Shown: piece after piece, positions 29,003-38,785 of the stretch
How the letters are laid out: each line of letters starts with the position of its first letter
Numbering within the stretch: the first letter of the stretch is position 1
Assembly: GCA_902518395.1 (NCBI GenBank)
Contig: CABYFX010000006.1
Location: 1 to 42,551 of the forward strand
Reading direction: 5' to 3'
Source of the DNA: an uncultured Pelagibacteraceae bacterium
GTDB taxonomy: Bacteria; Pseudomonadota; Alphaproteobacteria; Pelagibacterales; Pelagibacteraceae
Length of the DNA: 42,551 nucleotides
The notes under the pieces: model-generated
The model's input: the letters and a program-made list of their open reading frames with translations, nothing else
The model's database searches: none
What the model was told of the DNA's origin: nothing
Translations under genes and position numbers: made by a program

Positions 29003-31743
29003 TGAGTAAGGAACATTTAAATTTACCTAAAACTGCTTTTTCTATGAAAGCAAATCTACCAAATAAGGAACCAGAATATTTAAAATTTTGGGATAAGATT
29101 AATCTATATGAAAAACTAAGATCTCAAAGCAAAGGTAAAGAAAAATTTGTTTTACATGATGGACCTCCATATGCAAATGGAAATATTCATATGGGTACTG
29201 CCCTAAATAAAATTCTAAAAGATATAATAATTAAATTTCATCAAATGGATGGTAAAGACTCAGTTTATGTGCCCGGATGGGATTGTCATGGATTACCAAT
29301 TGAATGGAAAATTGAGGAACAATACAAAAAAAATAAAAAAAATAAAAATGATGTACCAATTATTGAGTTTAGAAAAGAATGTAGAGATTTTGCAAGTAAA
29401 TGGATTAATATTCATAAAGATCAATTTAAAAGATTAGGAGTAATTGGAGATTGGGAAAACTATTACTCAACTATGAGTTTTGATGCAGAAGCTCAAATTG
29501 TAAGAGAACTCGGAAAATTTTTAAAAGAGGGTAGTTTGTATAAGGGTTACAAGCCTGTTTTATGGTCAACAGTTGAAAAAACCGCTTTAGCAGATGCAGA
29601 AGTTGAATATCAAGATCATGTGTCTGATACAATCTATGCTGCCTTCCCAGTTAAAAAATCCAATATTAATGAATTAATTGGTTCGAATGTTGTTATTTGG
29701 ACAACAACTCCATGGACGATACCAGCGAATAAAGCATTAGCCTATAATCAAAGTTTGGATTATGTTTTATGCGAGATAGATAACAAAGATATTTTAGAAA
29801 ATGAAAAAATAGTTATTGCAAAAGAACTATTAGCATCTGTTGCAAAAGATACTGATTACAAAATCAAGATATTAAAAAAATTTAAAGGAAAAGAATTTGA
29901 TGGAACTATTTGTAGCCACCCATTTCATAAAATTGGATATGACTATGATGTTCCAATGCTCGAGGCAAGATTTGTAACAACTGAACAAGGAACAGGAATT
30001 GTTCATTGTGCACCAAGCCACGGGCCTGATGATTTTAATTTGTGTATCAATAATGGAATAAAAGCAATTGAAACAGTTGATGATGATGGAAGGTACACGA
30101 AACACATACCCATATTTGAAGGAACTCACATTTTCAAAGCAAACGATATTGTAATTGAAAAGCTTAAAGAACTAAAAAGTCTTTTAAACAATGGCAAACT
30201 AACACATTCCTATCCACATTCTTGGAGATCAAAGGCTCCTTTAGTTCATAGAGCAACACCTCAATGGTTTATTTCAATGGAAAGTCATAAACTAAGAGAC
30301 AAAGCACTTAAAGCAATAAATGAGACCACTTTCTATCCTGGTAAAGGAAAAGAAAGAATTAAAGCTATGATCGAGACCAGACCAGATTGGTGCGTCTCTA
30401 GACAGAGGGTATGGGGAGTTCCACTTCCAATATTTATTTCAAAAAAAAATGGAGAAATCCTTATCGATGAAGAAGTTTTTGAGAACATAGCAAAAATTTA
30501 CGAAAAAGAAGGCTCAGACTGCTGGTTTGAAGATAATTTTCAGAGACTGCTTGGAGATAAGTATAAAGCAGAAGATTTCGATAAGACTAGTGATATTGTA
30601 GAAGTATGGTTTGATAGTGGATCAACTCATTCTTTCGTTTTAGAAAAGAGAGAAGATTTAAAATGGCCTGCATCAATGTATCTAGAGGGTTCAGATCAAC
30701 ATAGAGGATGGTTTCACTCTTCTTTACTAGAATCTTGTGGAACAAGAGGTAGAGCACCTTTTGAAAGTATTTTATCTCATGGGTTTGTTGTTGATGGAAA
30801 AGGACTAAAAATGTCAAAATCAACTGGAAATGTAATAGCTCCAGAGGATATTTTAAAAAAATACGGTGCAGATATACTAAGAATTTGGGTTGCCTCATCA
30901 AATTATGCTGAGGACTTAAGAATAGATTATTCTATTTTAGACCAACACTCTGAATCTTATAGAAAAATTAGAAATACTTTTAGATATCTTTTAGGTAATA
31001 TACAAGACGAATATTCAAAAGTAGATTTTGATAAAATTGATTTAAATAATATTCCTGAATTAGAAAAGTATATGCTGCATAGATTATTTGTGATCGATGA
31101 GAGTTTTAATGAATACTTCAAGTCCTATAATTTTCATAATTTATATAAAGAATTATTAAATTTTTGCACAGTAGAACTCTCAGCATTTTATTTTGATATT
31201 AGAAAAGATCTTCTTTATTGTGATCCAAAAGACTCAAAAAAGCGTTCAGATTGTATCATAATCTTAAAAGTAATTTTAGAATGTTTATTAAAATGGTTTG
31301 CGCCGATCTTATCATTCACCACTGAGGAAATTTATCATTTAATTCATAAGGAAGATAATAGTGGGAGTATTCATTTACAAAAATTTGTTAAAATTCCAAA
31401 TCAATGGAAAAATGAAGAATTAAATAGTAAATGGGATAAACTTAAATTAATCAGAGATGAAGCAAATATTAGCATTGAAAGTAAAAGAGCTGATAAAATT
31501 ATTGGTTCAAGTTTAGAGGCAAATATTGAAATAAAAATCAAAGATAAAGACATGTATAGTTTAGCTAAGAAGCATGATTTCTCTGAAATTTGTATTACAT
31601 CCTCCGCTTCAGTCACGATTGACAGCAATTTAGAAAAAGAAATTGAGATCATTAGTTCAAAAGCTGTCGGGAATAAGTGCCCAGTTTGTTGGAAAATTAG
31701 TAAGGAAATATGTGAAAAACATGGACATCTTGGTGTTCAATGA
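29002..31743 (+). CDS. ileS: Isoleucyl-tRNA synthetase
   Basis: HDGPPYANGNIHMGTALNKILKD, GWDCHGLPIEWKIE, KMSKSTGNVIAPED. Confidence 0.99.
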   Translation: MSKEHLNLPKTAFSMKANLPNKEPEYLKFWDKINLYEKLRSQSKGKEKFVLHDGPPYANGNIHMGTALNKILKDIIIKFHQMDGKDSVYVPGWDCHGLPIEWKIEEQYKKNKKNKNDVPIIEFRKECRDFASKWINIHKDQFKRLGVIGDWENYYSTMSFDAEAQIVRELGKFLKEGSLYKGYKPVLWSTVEKTALADAEVEYQDHVSDTIYAAFPVKKSNINELIGSNVVIWTTTPWTIPANKALAYNQSLDYVLCEIDNKDILENEKIVIAKELLASVAKDTDYKIKILKKFKGKEFDGTICSHPFHKIGYDYDVPMLEARFVTTEQGTGIVHCAPSHGPDDFNLCINNGIKAIETVDDDGRYTKHIPIFEGTHIFKANDIVIEKLKELKSLLNNGKLTHSYPHSWRSKAPLVHRATPQWFISMESHKLRDKALKAINETTFYPGKGKERIKAMIETRPDWCVSRQRVWGVPLPIFISKKNGEILIDEEVFENIAKIYEKEGSDCWFEDNFQRLLGDKYKAEDFDKTSDIVEVWFDSGSTHSFVLEKREDLKWPASMYLEGSDQHRGWFHSSLLESCGTRGRAPFESILSHGFVVDGKGLKMSKSTGNVIAPEDILKKYGADILRIWVASSNYAEDLRIDYSILDQHSESYRKIRNTFRYLLGNIQDEYSKVDFDKIDLNNIPELEKYMLHRLFVIDESFNEYFKSYNFHNLYKELLNFCTVELSAFYFDIRKDLLYCDPKDSKKRSDCIIILKVILECLLKWFAPILSFTTEEIYHLIHKEDNSGSIHLQKFVKIPNQWKNEELNSKWDKLKLIRDEANISIESKRADKIIGSSLEANIEIKIKDKDMYSLAKKHDFSEICITSSASVTIDSNLEKEIEIISSKAVGNKCPVCWKISKEICEKHGHLGVQ

Positions 31744-32231
31744 CAAGTGAAAATATAAAAAAAATAGCAATTAGTATTTTCATTTTATTATCTATCTTCT
31801 TATTGGATAGAATTTCAAAAATACTTATCCTAAACATATTAGAGGAAACCGGAGGAGTAGATATTTATATAAATTCATTTTTAAATTTTTATTTGGTTTG
31901 GAATAAAGGAATAGGTTTTGGTTTATTATCTTCGGATCAAGATTACTTTTATAATGTAGTAACTATTTTAATTGTCCTAATTAATCTTGTGATAATTTAT
32001 CTATTATTTAAGGAAAAGGGATTAAAGTATTATTTTTTAATTGTAATTTTAGGAGGCTCATTAGGTAATTTATTTGATAGAATATATTATAGAGCTGTCC
32101 CAGACTTTTTTGACCTAAACTATAATGGATATCATTGGTTTATTTTCAATGTGGCTGATATATTTATAACAATTGGTATTATTTTACTTATTCTAGCTGA
32201 ATTAATAAGTTATAAAAAAGTAAATGAATAA
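31740..32231 (+). CDS. lspA: Lipoprotein signal peptidase II
   Basis: LVWNKGIGFGLL, GGSLGNLFDRIYYRAVPDFFDL, FNVADIFITIG. Confidence 0.95.
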   Translation: MTSENIKKIAISIFILLSIFLLDRISKILILNILEETGGVDIYINSFLNFYLVWNKGIGFGLLSSDQDYFYNVVTILIVLINLVIIYLLFKEKGLKYYFLIVILGGSLGNLFDRIYYRAVPDFFDLNYNGYHWFIFNVADIFITIGIILLILAELISYKKVNE

Positions 32232-32550
32232 ATTCTTTAAAATTCCCAAGTTGTTAATCCTCTTATTGTTTATATATTCATGTGGTTCTGTTGGAGAAGC
32301 TTTACAAGGAAAGAAAAGATCAGATCAAGGAGACGAGTTTTTAATTGATAAAAAAAATCCATTAGCTATGCCTCCAGATTTTGATAAATTACCAAAACCA
32401 GGTGAAGCAATCGTAAAATCTACTAAAGATATTGATAGTGATCAATCAAACATAGAAAATTTACTTAAGAATAGTGAAATTGAAGAAGAAGTTTCATCTT
32501 CAGAACAATCTACATCTATTGAAAGTTCAATATTAAAAAAAATAAAGTAA
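32224..32550 (+). CDS. DUF3035-like small lipoprotein
   Basis: Lipobox region LFIYSCG; DEFLIDKKNPLAMPPDFDKLPKPGE. Confidence 0.8.
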   Translation: MNKFFKIPKLLILLLFIYSCGSVGEALQGKKRSDQGDEFLIDKKNPLAMPPDFDKLPKPGEAIVKSTKDIDSDQSNIENLLKNSEIEEEVSSSEQSTSIESSILKKIK

Positions 32551-32554
32551 ATAA

Positions 32555-33724
32555 ATGTTTTCAAAAAACATAATTTTTAAAATTTTCCAACAAAAAAAAA
32601 ATATAAAAATGGAAAAAAAAATAAACAATATTTTAAAAAAAGAGCTAGTCACAAGTGGTCCCCTATTAAATTCATTTAATAAAAATTATAAGTATAGCTT
32701 TAAAAAAGAAATTTTAAAAAAATATAAAAAATTCGACACAATAAATCTAATTGGTATGGGTGGATCAATTTTAGGTACAGAGGCAATATATGATTTCTTA
32801 AATTATAAGATTAAAAAAAAAATAAATTTTTACAATAACCTTAATAATAAAATTAATTTTAAAAATAAAAAAAATAGTTTAAATTTAGTAGTATCAAAGT
32901 CTGGCAACACACTTGAGACCATATCAAACTTCAACGTAATTCTAAATTCACAAAAAAAAAACAAAAATATTTTAATTACAGAGCAAAAATCTAGTTTTCT
33001 TACTAGACTGGGAAATAAATTAAAGGCAGATATTATTGAACATAAAAATTATATCGGAGGAAGATATTCAGTTTTGTCTGAAGTTGGAATGTTACCAGCA
33101 GAATTGCTAGGATTAAATGAGAGAAAATTTAAAAGGCTTAATTACTTAATAAAAAATAAACACTTTCTTAATCAATTGATTTATAACGTTAATTTCATAT
33201 TTAGTTGCGTTTCAAAAGAGAAAAAAAATTCTGTAATTCTTAACTACGATGAAAGTTCTATTAATATCTTTAAATGGTACCAACAACTTACAGCAGAAAG
33301 TTTAGGAAAAAATAATAAAGGTATTTTTCCGATTATTTCATCTATGCCTAAGGATAATCACAGTATGCTTCAACTTTATTTAGACGGGCCAAAAAATAAT
33401 TTTTTTACATTTTTTGGTATTAGTAATGAAAAAACAAATAAATTATCAAATAAAAATTTATTTGATAAATTTTCAGTTTTAAAAAATAAAAATTTAAATC
33501 AAATTATCAAAGCACAAAGACAGGCAACCCAAACGGTTTTTAATAGAAAAAAAATACCTTTTAGAAGTTTTGAAATATTGAATAGAAATGAAGAGACTAT
33601 TGGAGAATTATTTACTTTTTTTGTTCTAGAGACAATTTTGTTGGGAAGGCTAATGAAAATTAATCCTTTTGATCAACCTTCAGTTGAGTTAATTAAAACT
33701 GAAACTTCAAAATTACTTATTTAA
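32555..33724 (+). CDS. pgi: Glucose-6-phosphate isomerase, compact divergent form
   Basis: LIGMGGSILGTEAIYDF, VVSKSGNTLETISNF, GGRYSVLSEVGMLPAELLG, KDNHSMLQLYLDGP. Confidence 0.85.
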   Translation: MFSKNIIFKIFQQKKNIKMEKKINNILKKELVTSGPLLNSFNKNYKYSFKKEILKKYKKFDTINLIGMGGSILGTEAIYDFLNYKIKKKINFYNNLNNKINFKNKKNSLNLVVSKSGNTLETISNFNVILNSQKKNKNILITEQKSSFLTRLGNKLKADIIEHKNYIGGRYSVLSEVGMLPAELLGLNERKFKRLNYLIKNKHFLNQLIYNVNFIFSCVSKEKKNSVILNYDESSINIFKWYQQLTAESLGKNNKGIFPIISSMPKDNHSMLQLYLDGPKNNFFTFFGISNEKTNKLSNKNLFDKFSVLKNKNLNQIIKAQRQATQTVFNRKKIPFRSFEILNRNEETIGELFTFFVLETILLGRLMKINPFDQPSVELIKTETSKLLI

Positions 33725-34284
33725 ACTAATTTACTGAATAAAATTTTAGATAAACCATAATTCTTTTCATCCAAAACATTTAAAAACTTAGAAATATTAT
33801 CCACCGACTTTTTGTTTCGGTGAATAATTATTAATGTATTGATATCAGCTATTTTCAAAATTTTTATTTGATCAATTAGTATACTTATTTTTTTATCTTT
33901 AAAAGGTGGATCTAGAAAAATTACATCAAAAATTTCATCTTTTAAATTTGCTTCTTTTAAATTATACGCACTACTTTCAAATACTTTAGTTTTACTTTCT
34001 AATTTTAAATTAAATATATTATTTTTTAAAATTTTTATCGAATTTGAATAATTCTCAAAGAAAATTACTTCTTGAGCTCCTCTTGATAAACACTCAATTC
34101 CAAATGAACCGGTACCAGAAAATAAATCCAACACTTTAGAGTTATTTAGATTTTTAGAAACTTTACTTGAATGGTCTAATATATTGAAAATTGATTCTCT
34201 CACCATATCCTTGAGTGGTCTGGTAGATTTATCCAGAGGAATTAATAATTTTTTTCCTTTAAGATTTCCTCCTATTACTCTCAT
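33721..34284 (-). CDS. rsmD: 16S rRNA (guanine966-N2)-methyltransferase
   Basis: MRVIGGNLKGKKL, TRPLKDMVRESIFNIL, VLDLFSGTGSFGIECLSRGA, VIFLDPPF. Confidence 0.95.
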   Translation of the reverse strand: MRVIGGNLKGKKLLIPLDKSTRPLKDMVRESIFNILDHSSKVSKNLNNSKVLDLFSGTGSFGIECLSRGAQEVIFFENYSNSIKILKNNIFNLKLESKTKVFESSAYNLKEANLKDEIFDVIFLDPPFKDKKISILIDQIKILKIADINTLIIIHRNKKSVDNISKFLNVLDEKNYGLSKILFSKLV

Positions 34285-35546
34285 TTATCTATAATTTTAT
34301 ATCCAATATCTCTTCGATAAAAACCATTATCCCAATTTAGATTTTCAATTTCTTTGTTTATTTTGTCTCTTGAGGATTTATAATTATCAGAGATACTAAC
34401 AAAATTTAGTACTCTCCCTCCATTAGCATATACTTTGTTATCCTTTTTTTTTGTCCCTGCATGATAAATAAAAAATGAATTATTATTCTTTATTTTTTCA
34501 ATGTTTGGTATTTCGACATTTTTTTTATAAATATCTGGATATCCATTAGAGCAAAGGACTACACACATACTTTTTTTTTCTTCCCAAAGAATATCTTGGC
34601 TATCTAAAGCACCATCACAACAAGATAAAATTAGATCTAATAAATCAGTAGATAAAAGTGGCAAAATTGTTTGACATTCTGGATCTCCCATTCTCACGTT
34701 ATATTCAATAAGATAAGGATTATTGTCTTTAATCATTAGACCAACATATAAAAATCCTTTGTAATTTTCTCCTATGTCTTTAATAGCCTGAAAAGTAGGA
34801 CTTACAATTTCTGTAATTATTTTTTTATCTAGTTCTGCATTTATAAGTCCAGAAGGTGAATATGCACCCATCCCTCCTGTATTCTTTCCTCTATCTCCCT
34901 CACCAACTCTCTTATGGTCTTGAGCAGTATGAAATCTTTTGTATGTTTTTCCATCTGAAAGTACAAAATAACTCATTTCATCTCCTTGCAAAAATTCTTC
35001 AATAAGAACTTGTTCAGCTAAACCAAATTTTCCATTAAATATTTCTTGCACAGCTTTATTTGAAGTTTCTAAATTTTCACAAATATAAACGCCTTTACCT
35101 GCAGCTAATCCATCTGCTTTAACTACTATAGGCATATTTGCATTTTTTAAATATAAATAAGCTTCTGTAGCAGTTTTAAATACTCCAAATTGTGCAGTAG
35201 GAATTTTGTACTTTTCGCATATTTTTTTTGTAAATATTTTTGATCCTTCTAATTGTGAAACTTTTTTGTTTGGACCAAAAACTTTTATATTTTCTTTTGA
35301 AAGAAAATCAACAACACCATCAACTAGAGGTTTTTCAGGTCCTACAATTACCAAATCAATTTTATTTTCTTTTATAAATTTCAATAAACTTTCAAAATTA
35401 TAAAAATCTAGTTCTACATTCTCTGCTATTGAATCAGTACCAGCATTACCTGGTATACAATATAAATTCTCAAGTTTAGGAGATTTTGAGATTTTGGTTG
35501 CAATTGCATGTTCTCTGCCACCATTTCCAAGAATTGCAATTTTCAT
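34281..35546 (-). CDS. purD: Phosphoribosylamine-glycine ligase
   Basis: MKIAILGNGGREHAIATKI, GPEKPLVDGVVDF, VVKADGLAAGKGV, NVRMGDPECQTILPLL. Confidence 0.98.
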   Translation of the reverse strand: MKIAILGNGGREHAIATKISKSPKLENLYCIPGNAGTDSIAENVELDFYNFESLLKFIKENKIDLVIVGPEKPLVDGVVDFLSKENIKVFGPNKKVSQLEGSKIFTKKICEKYKIPTAQFGVFKTATEAYLYLKNANMPIVVKADGLAAGKGVYICENLETSNKAVQEIFNGKFGLAEQVLIEEFLQGDEMSYFVLSDGKTYKRFHTAQDHKRVGEGDRGKNTGGMGAYSPSGLINAELDKKIITEIVSPTFQAIKDIGENYKGFLYVGLMIKDNNPYLIEYNVRMGDPECQTILPLLSTDLLDLILSCCDGALDSQDILWEEKKSMCVVLCSNGYPDIYKKNVEIPNIEKIKNNNSFFIYHAGTKKKDNKVYANGGRVLNFVSISDNYKSSRDKINKEIENLNWDNGFYRRDIGYKIIDK

Positions 35547-35572
35547 ATATTTAAATATATATCCTATAAATC

Positions 35573-35761
35573 ATGAACAAGTTAGCAAAATTAAAATATC
35601 TACCAAATAATTTTGATATTATAGAGGAAGGTGACCATGTTATTTGTGCAGTTTCAGGAAAGAAAATTTCACTGCAGAATTTGAATTATTGGAATGTTGA
35701 TGAACAAGAGGCTTACTTTTCTTATGTTGAAGCTGCTATTAAAAAAGAAAAAAAAATTTAA
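35573..35761 (+). CDS. DUF2093 family small protein
   Basis: AKLKYLPNNFDIIEEGDHVICAVSGKKISLQNLNYWNVDEQEAYFS. Confidence 0.85.
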   Translation: MNKLAKLKYLPNNFDIIEEGDHVICAVSGKKISLQNLNYWNVDEQEAYFSYVEAAIKKEKKI

Positions 35762-35768
35762 ATAATTA

Positions 35769-36629
35769 TTATTTTTTCCACCTATTGTGTGTCCAAATCC
35801 ATTGATCAGGGTTTTTTAGTATCATTTTCTCTAAAATCTTATTTAGATGTTCAGAAATTTCCTTTTGAGACTTTTCTGAATTGATTGTTATTGGCTGAGA
35901 CACATACATTTTAAAGTTATATTTACCTAATCTTTCAACATAAATTGGGACCAAATCGCATTCATATTTTTTTATAATTTGAGCTGGTATTGTGGTGGTA
36001 GATGCTAAGTTTCCAAAGAAATCAATTTTTATACCTTCTGTAACTCTTTGATCAATCATCAAGGCTATTGAGTTCCCTTTTTTTAAATTTTCTAAAATTT
36101 GTCTAGTACCTGATCTTCCTTTCCTAATTTGATTTCTACAAATATATTTGGTTCGTATCCTTTCCATTGTTTTATTTAAAAAAATATTATTAAGCGGTCT
36201 ATATATTGCTGCTAAATTTATTCCATACTTCTCAATTTGCATGGCCATGAGCTCAAAGTTGTTAAAATGTCCTGAGATAAAAACAACAGGCTTTCTATTT
36301 TTTTTAATTTTATCTAAATTTTCGGTTCCATCTATTCTAATAAACTGCTCTAACTTGTTATTTCTAAAATCTTTTAAAAACGGATATTCTGCTAAAATTC
36401 GCCCATAGTTTCCTAGAATATTATTAACAAATTGGTTGTTAGAAATATTTATTGCTATTTTAGACTTATGTAAATTTTCAATTATAGACTTTTTTTTTCT
36501 AAAAAAATTTCCAAAATTTTTTCCAATGAAAAATCCTAAATTAGATGCTGATTTGTATCCAATAGCTTTGCAAATAATAAATAAAAATTCTACCAATAGA
36601 AATTCAATAAAATATATTATTTTTTTCAT
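35769..36629 (-). CDS. lpxL: Lipid A biosynthesis (lauroyl-type) acyltransferase
   Basis: VVFISGHFNNFELMAMQIEKYG, YRPLNNIFLNKTMERIR, LMIDQRVTEGIKIDFFG. Confidence 0.9.
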   Translation of the reverse strand: MKKIIYFIEFLLVEFLFIICKAIGYKSASNLGFFIGKNFGNFFRKKKSIIENLHKSKIAINISNNQFVNNILGNYGRILAEYPFLKDFRNNKLEQFIRIDGTENLDKIKKNRKPVVFISGHFNNFELMAMQIEKYGINLAAIYRPLNNIFLNKTMERIRTKYICRNQIRKGRSGTRQILENLKKGNSIALMIDQRVTEGIKIDFFGNLASTTTIPAQIIKKYECDLVPIYVERLGKYNFKMYVSQPITINSEKSQKEISEHLNKILEKMILKNPDQWIWTHNRWKK

Positions 36630-37543
36630 ATCTTTTCTGTTAAAAAATTTGAAAACTTTTTATAATTTTCTATTTGTAACTCTACTTTTAAGTATTTTAT
36701 ATTTTTTTTATTATTATTAGTTAGTCTTTTATAATCTTTTTCTGTAGTAATGATTTCTAATTTATCATTTAAAGCAATTTTTTTTATTTTCTCTAAATCT
36801 TCATTTGTATAATTATGATGATCAGGAAATATAAACTTTTTTGAAATTTTAAACTTATACTTATTAAGTGTGCTTTCAAACTCTTCTGGATTTCCAATCC
36901 CACAAAAATATAAGTACCTTTTTTTTCTATTCAAGTTTTTTACATTGATTGGAATATATTTGGAATAAAATATTTTATTATTATACTTTTTCAATATTGA
37001 TGAAAGTTTTATATTTTTTTTTTCACCAACTAAAAAAATTGCACTATATTTTTTTAATATTTCTAGCTTTTCTCTTAAAGGTCCTGCTGGAAGTAAATAT
37101 CCATTGCCAATACCGTAAGTTGAGTTAAAGCAAGCAATTGATATGTCATAATCTATTTTTTTGTCTTGTAAACCATCATCTAAAATAGCTACGTCGAATT
37201 TTTTTACCTCAGCTTTATCTAAACTTATACCTCTATTTTCATCACTAATTAGCTTTCCATGAGCCTGAAGCATTTTTCTTTCATCTAGTTGATCTAAATA
37301 TCTTTTTTTAATGAATACAGTTTTAAACTTATTTTTTAAAATTTTATTTATTTGTATGCTTAGTGAAGTTTTTCCAGTTCCACCAATATAAATATTTCCC
37401 ACACATATAGTTTTGATTTTATATTTTTTTTTAATTAAAAAATTTTTACCAAAATTTATTAAAATAGTAAAAATTGTAAAAGGAATTAATAAATAAGAAA
37501 TAAAATTTTTATCATTTAAATATAATGGTTTTTTTACTTTCAT
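36626..37543 (-). CDS. lpxK: Tetraacyldisaccharide 4'-kinase
   Basis: VGNIYIGGTGKTSLSIQI, AILDDGLQDKKIDYDISI, GNGYLLPAGPLREKL. Confidence 0.95.
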   Translation of the reverse strand: MKVKKPLYLNDKNFISYLLIPFTIFTILINFGKNFLIKKKYKIKTICVGNIYIGGTGKTSLSIQINKILKNKFKTVFIKKRYLDQLDERKMLQAHGKLISDENRGISLDKAEVKKFDVAILDDGLQDKKIDYDISIACFNSTYGIGNGYLLPAGPLREKLEILKKYSAIFLVGEKKNIKLSSILKKYNNKIFYSKYIPINVKNLNRKKRYLYFCGIGNPEEFESTLNKYKFKISKKFIFPDHHNYTNEDLEKIKKIALNDKLEIITTEKDYKRLTNNNKKNIKYLKVELQIENYKKFSNFLTEKI

Positions 37544-38785
37544 TTAGATAAATTTTTTAATCTCATATAAATTTTGATTTAGTATTTTATCCCCTAAATA
37601 TTTTAACTTTTTGTGCACTGTATTTCTTTGTAAAAAATTAACTTTTTTACGAACAATAGATTTCATATTTTTTATAGAGTTTACTCTTGTTGTGATTTTA
37701 AATTTCTCTAATATTTTATAAACTTCTTTAAAGTTCTCTATATGTGGACCATATAAGATATAATTACCTTCCCTTGCTGCCTCTAATGGGTTCTGTCCTC
37801 CATGTGGTATAAGTGATCCTCCCAAAAATGTTAGCTTAGATATTGAATAAAATTTTACAGTTTCTCCGTAAGTATCAACTATGTATATATCTGTATCTTT
37901 GTTTAATTTTTTCGTTGAACTATGTAATTGTGAATTTAGACCAATATTTTTTAATTCATCTAGTATTTCTTTTTTCCTGTTTATATGCCTTGGGATAATT
38001 ATTGTTATCAAGTTTTTAATTTCTGATTTTAGCTCTTTATGCACTTTTCCAATGAATAACTCTTCTGTTCGATGAGTGCTTGCTGCACAAAAAATAATTC
38101 TTTTTATAAATTTTTTTTTAAGAATTAAATTTTTTATATTATCTTTTTGTGATCCTCCAAAAAACTTTAAATTACCTATAAGTTTTACATTTTTTGTACC
38201 TAATAGTTTTAAATATTTTTTAGTCTCCATGTTTTGGGGTAAAGCGAGTGTTATTTTTTCAAAAATTTTTTTAGAGAAATTCGGGAAAAATTTCCATCTG
38301 TTAAAAGATTTTTTTGTAATCCTTGCATTGAGAAGGACTATTGGAATTTTTTTTTTATGTAAATTGTTAAACATATTTGGCCAAATTTCAGAATCTACAA
38401 ATATTGCTAATTTTGGTTTCCAGTGATTAATGAAATGTTTGGTTAAAAAATTTAAATCAAAAGGATAAAATTGATGAACAGCTTTTTTAAACTTAAATTT
38501 AGATAAAACTAGTGAAGAACTGGTCGTTGATGAAGTAACTAAAATTCTTTTAATATTTTTATCCTCTTCAAATCTCCTTATAACTGGAATTATGCTTAAT
38601 ATTTCACCTACACTTGCACCATGTATCCAAATTGTTTCATTTGGCCTATTGTTTTTTGAAAAAAATCCATATTTTTCCTTAAATCTATTTTGATCTTCTT
38701 TTCCTAAAAATATTCTAATCAATACAATTAGAGGTGAAATTAATATTAATATAAACAAAAAGAAATTATAAATAACAAACATCAA
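37544..38785 (-). CDS. waaA: 3-deoxy-D-manno-octulosonic acid transferase
   Basis: IWIHGASVGEILSIIPVI, FVDSEIWPNMF, GGSLIPHGGQNPLEAA. Confidence 0.95.
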   Translation of the reverse strand: MMFVIYNFFLFILILISPLIVLIRIFLGKEDQNRFKEKYGFFSKNNRPNETIWIHGASVGEILSIIPVIRRFEEDKNIKRILVTSSTTSSSLVLSKFKFKKAVHQFYPFDLNFLTKHFINHWKPKLAIFVDSEIWPNMFNNLHKKKIPIVLLNARITKKSFNRWKFFPNFSKKIFEKITLALPQNMETKKYLKLLGTKNVKLIGNLKFFGGSQKDNIKNLILKKKFIKRIIFCAASTHRTEELFIGKVHKELKSEIKNLITIIIPRHINRKKEILDELKNIGLNSQLHSSTKKLNKDTDIYIVDTYGETVKFYSISKLTFLGGSLIPHGGQNPLEAAREGNYILYGPHIENFKEVYKILEKFKITTRVNSIKNMKSIVRKKVNFLQRNTVHKKLKYLGDKILNQNLYEIKKFI

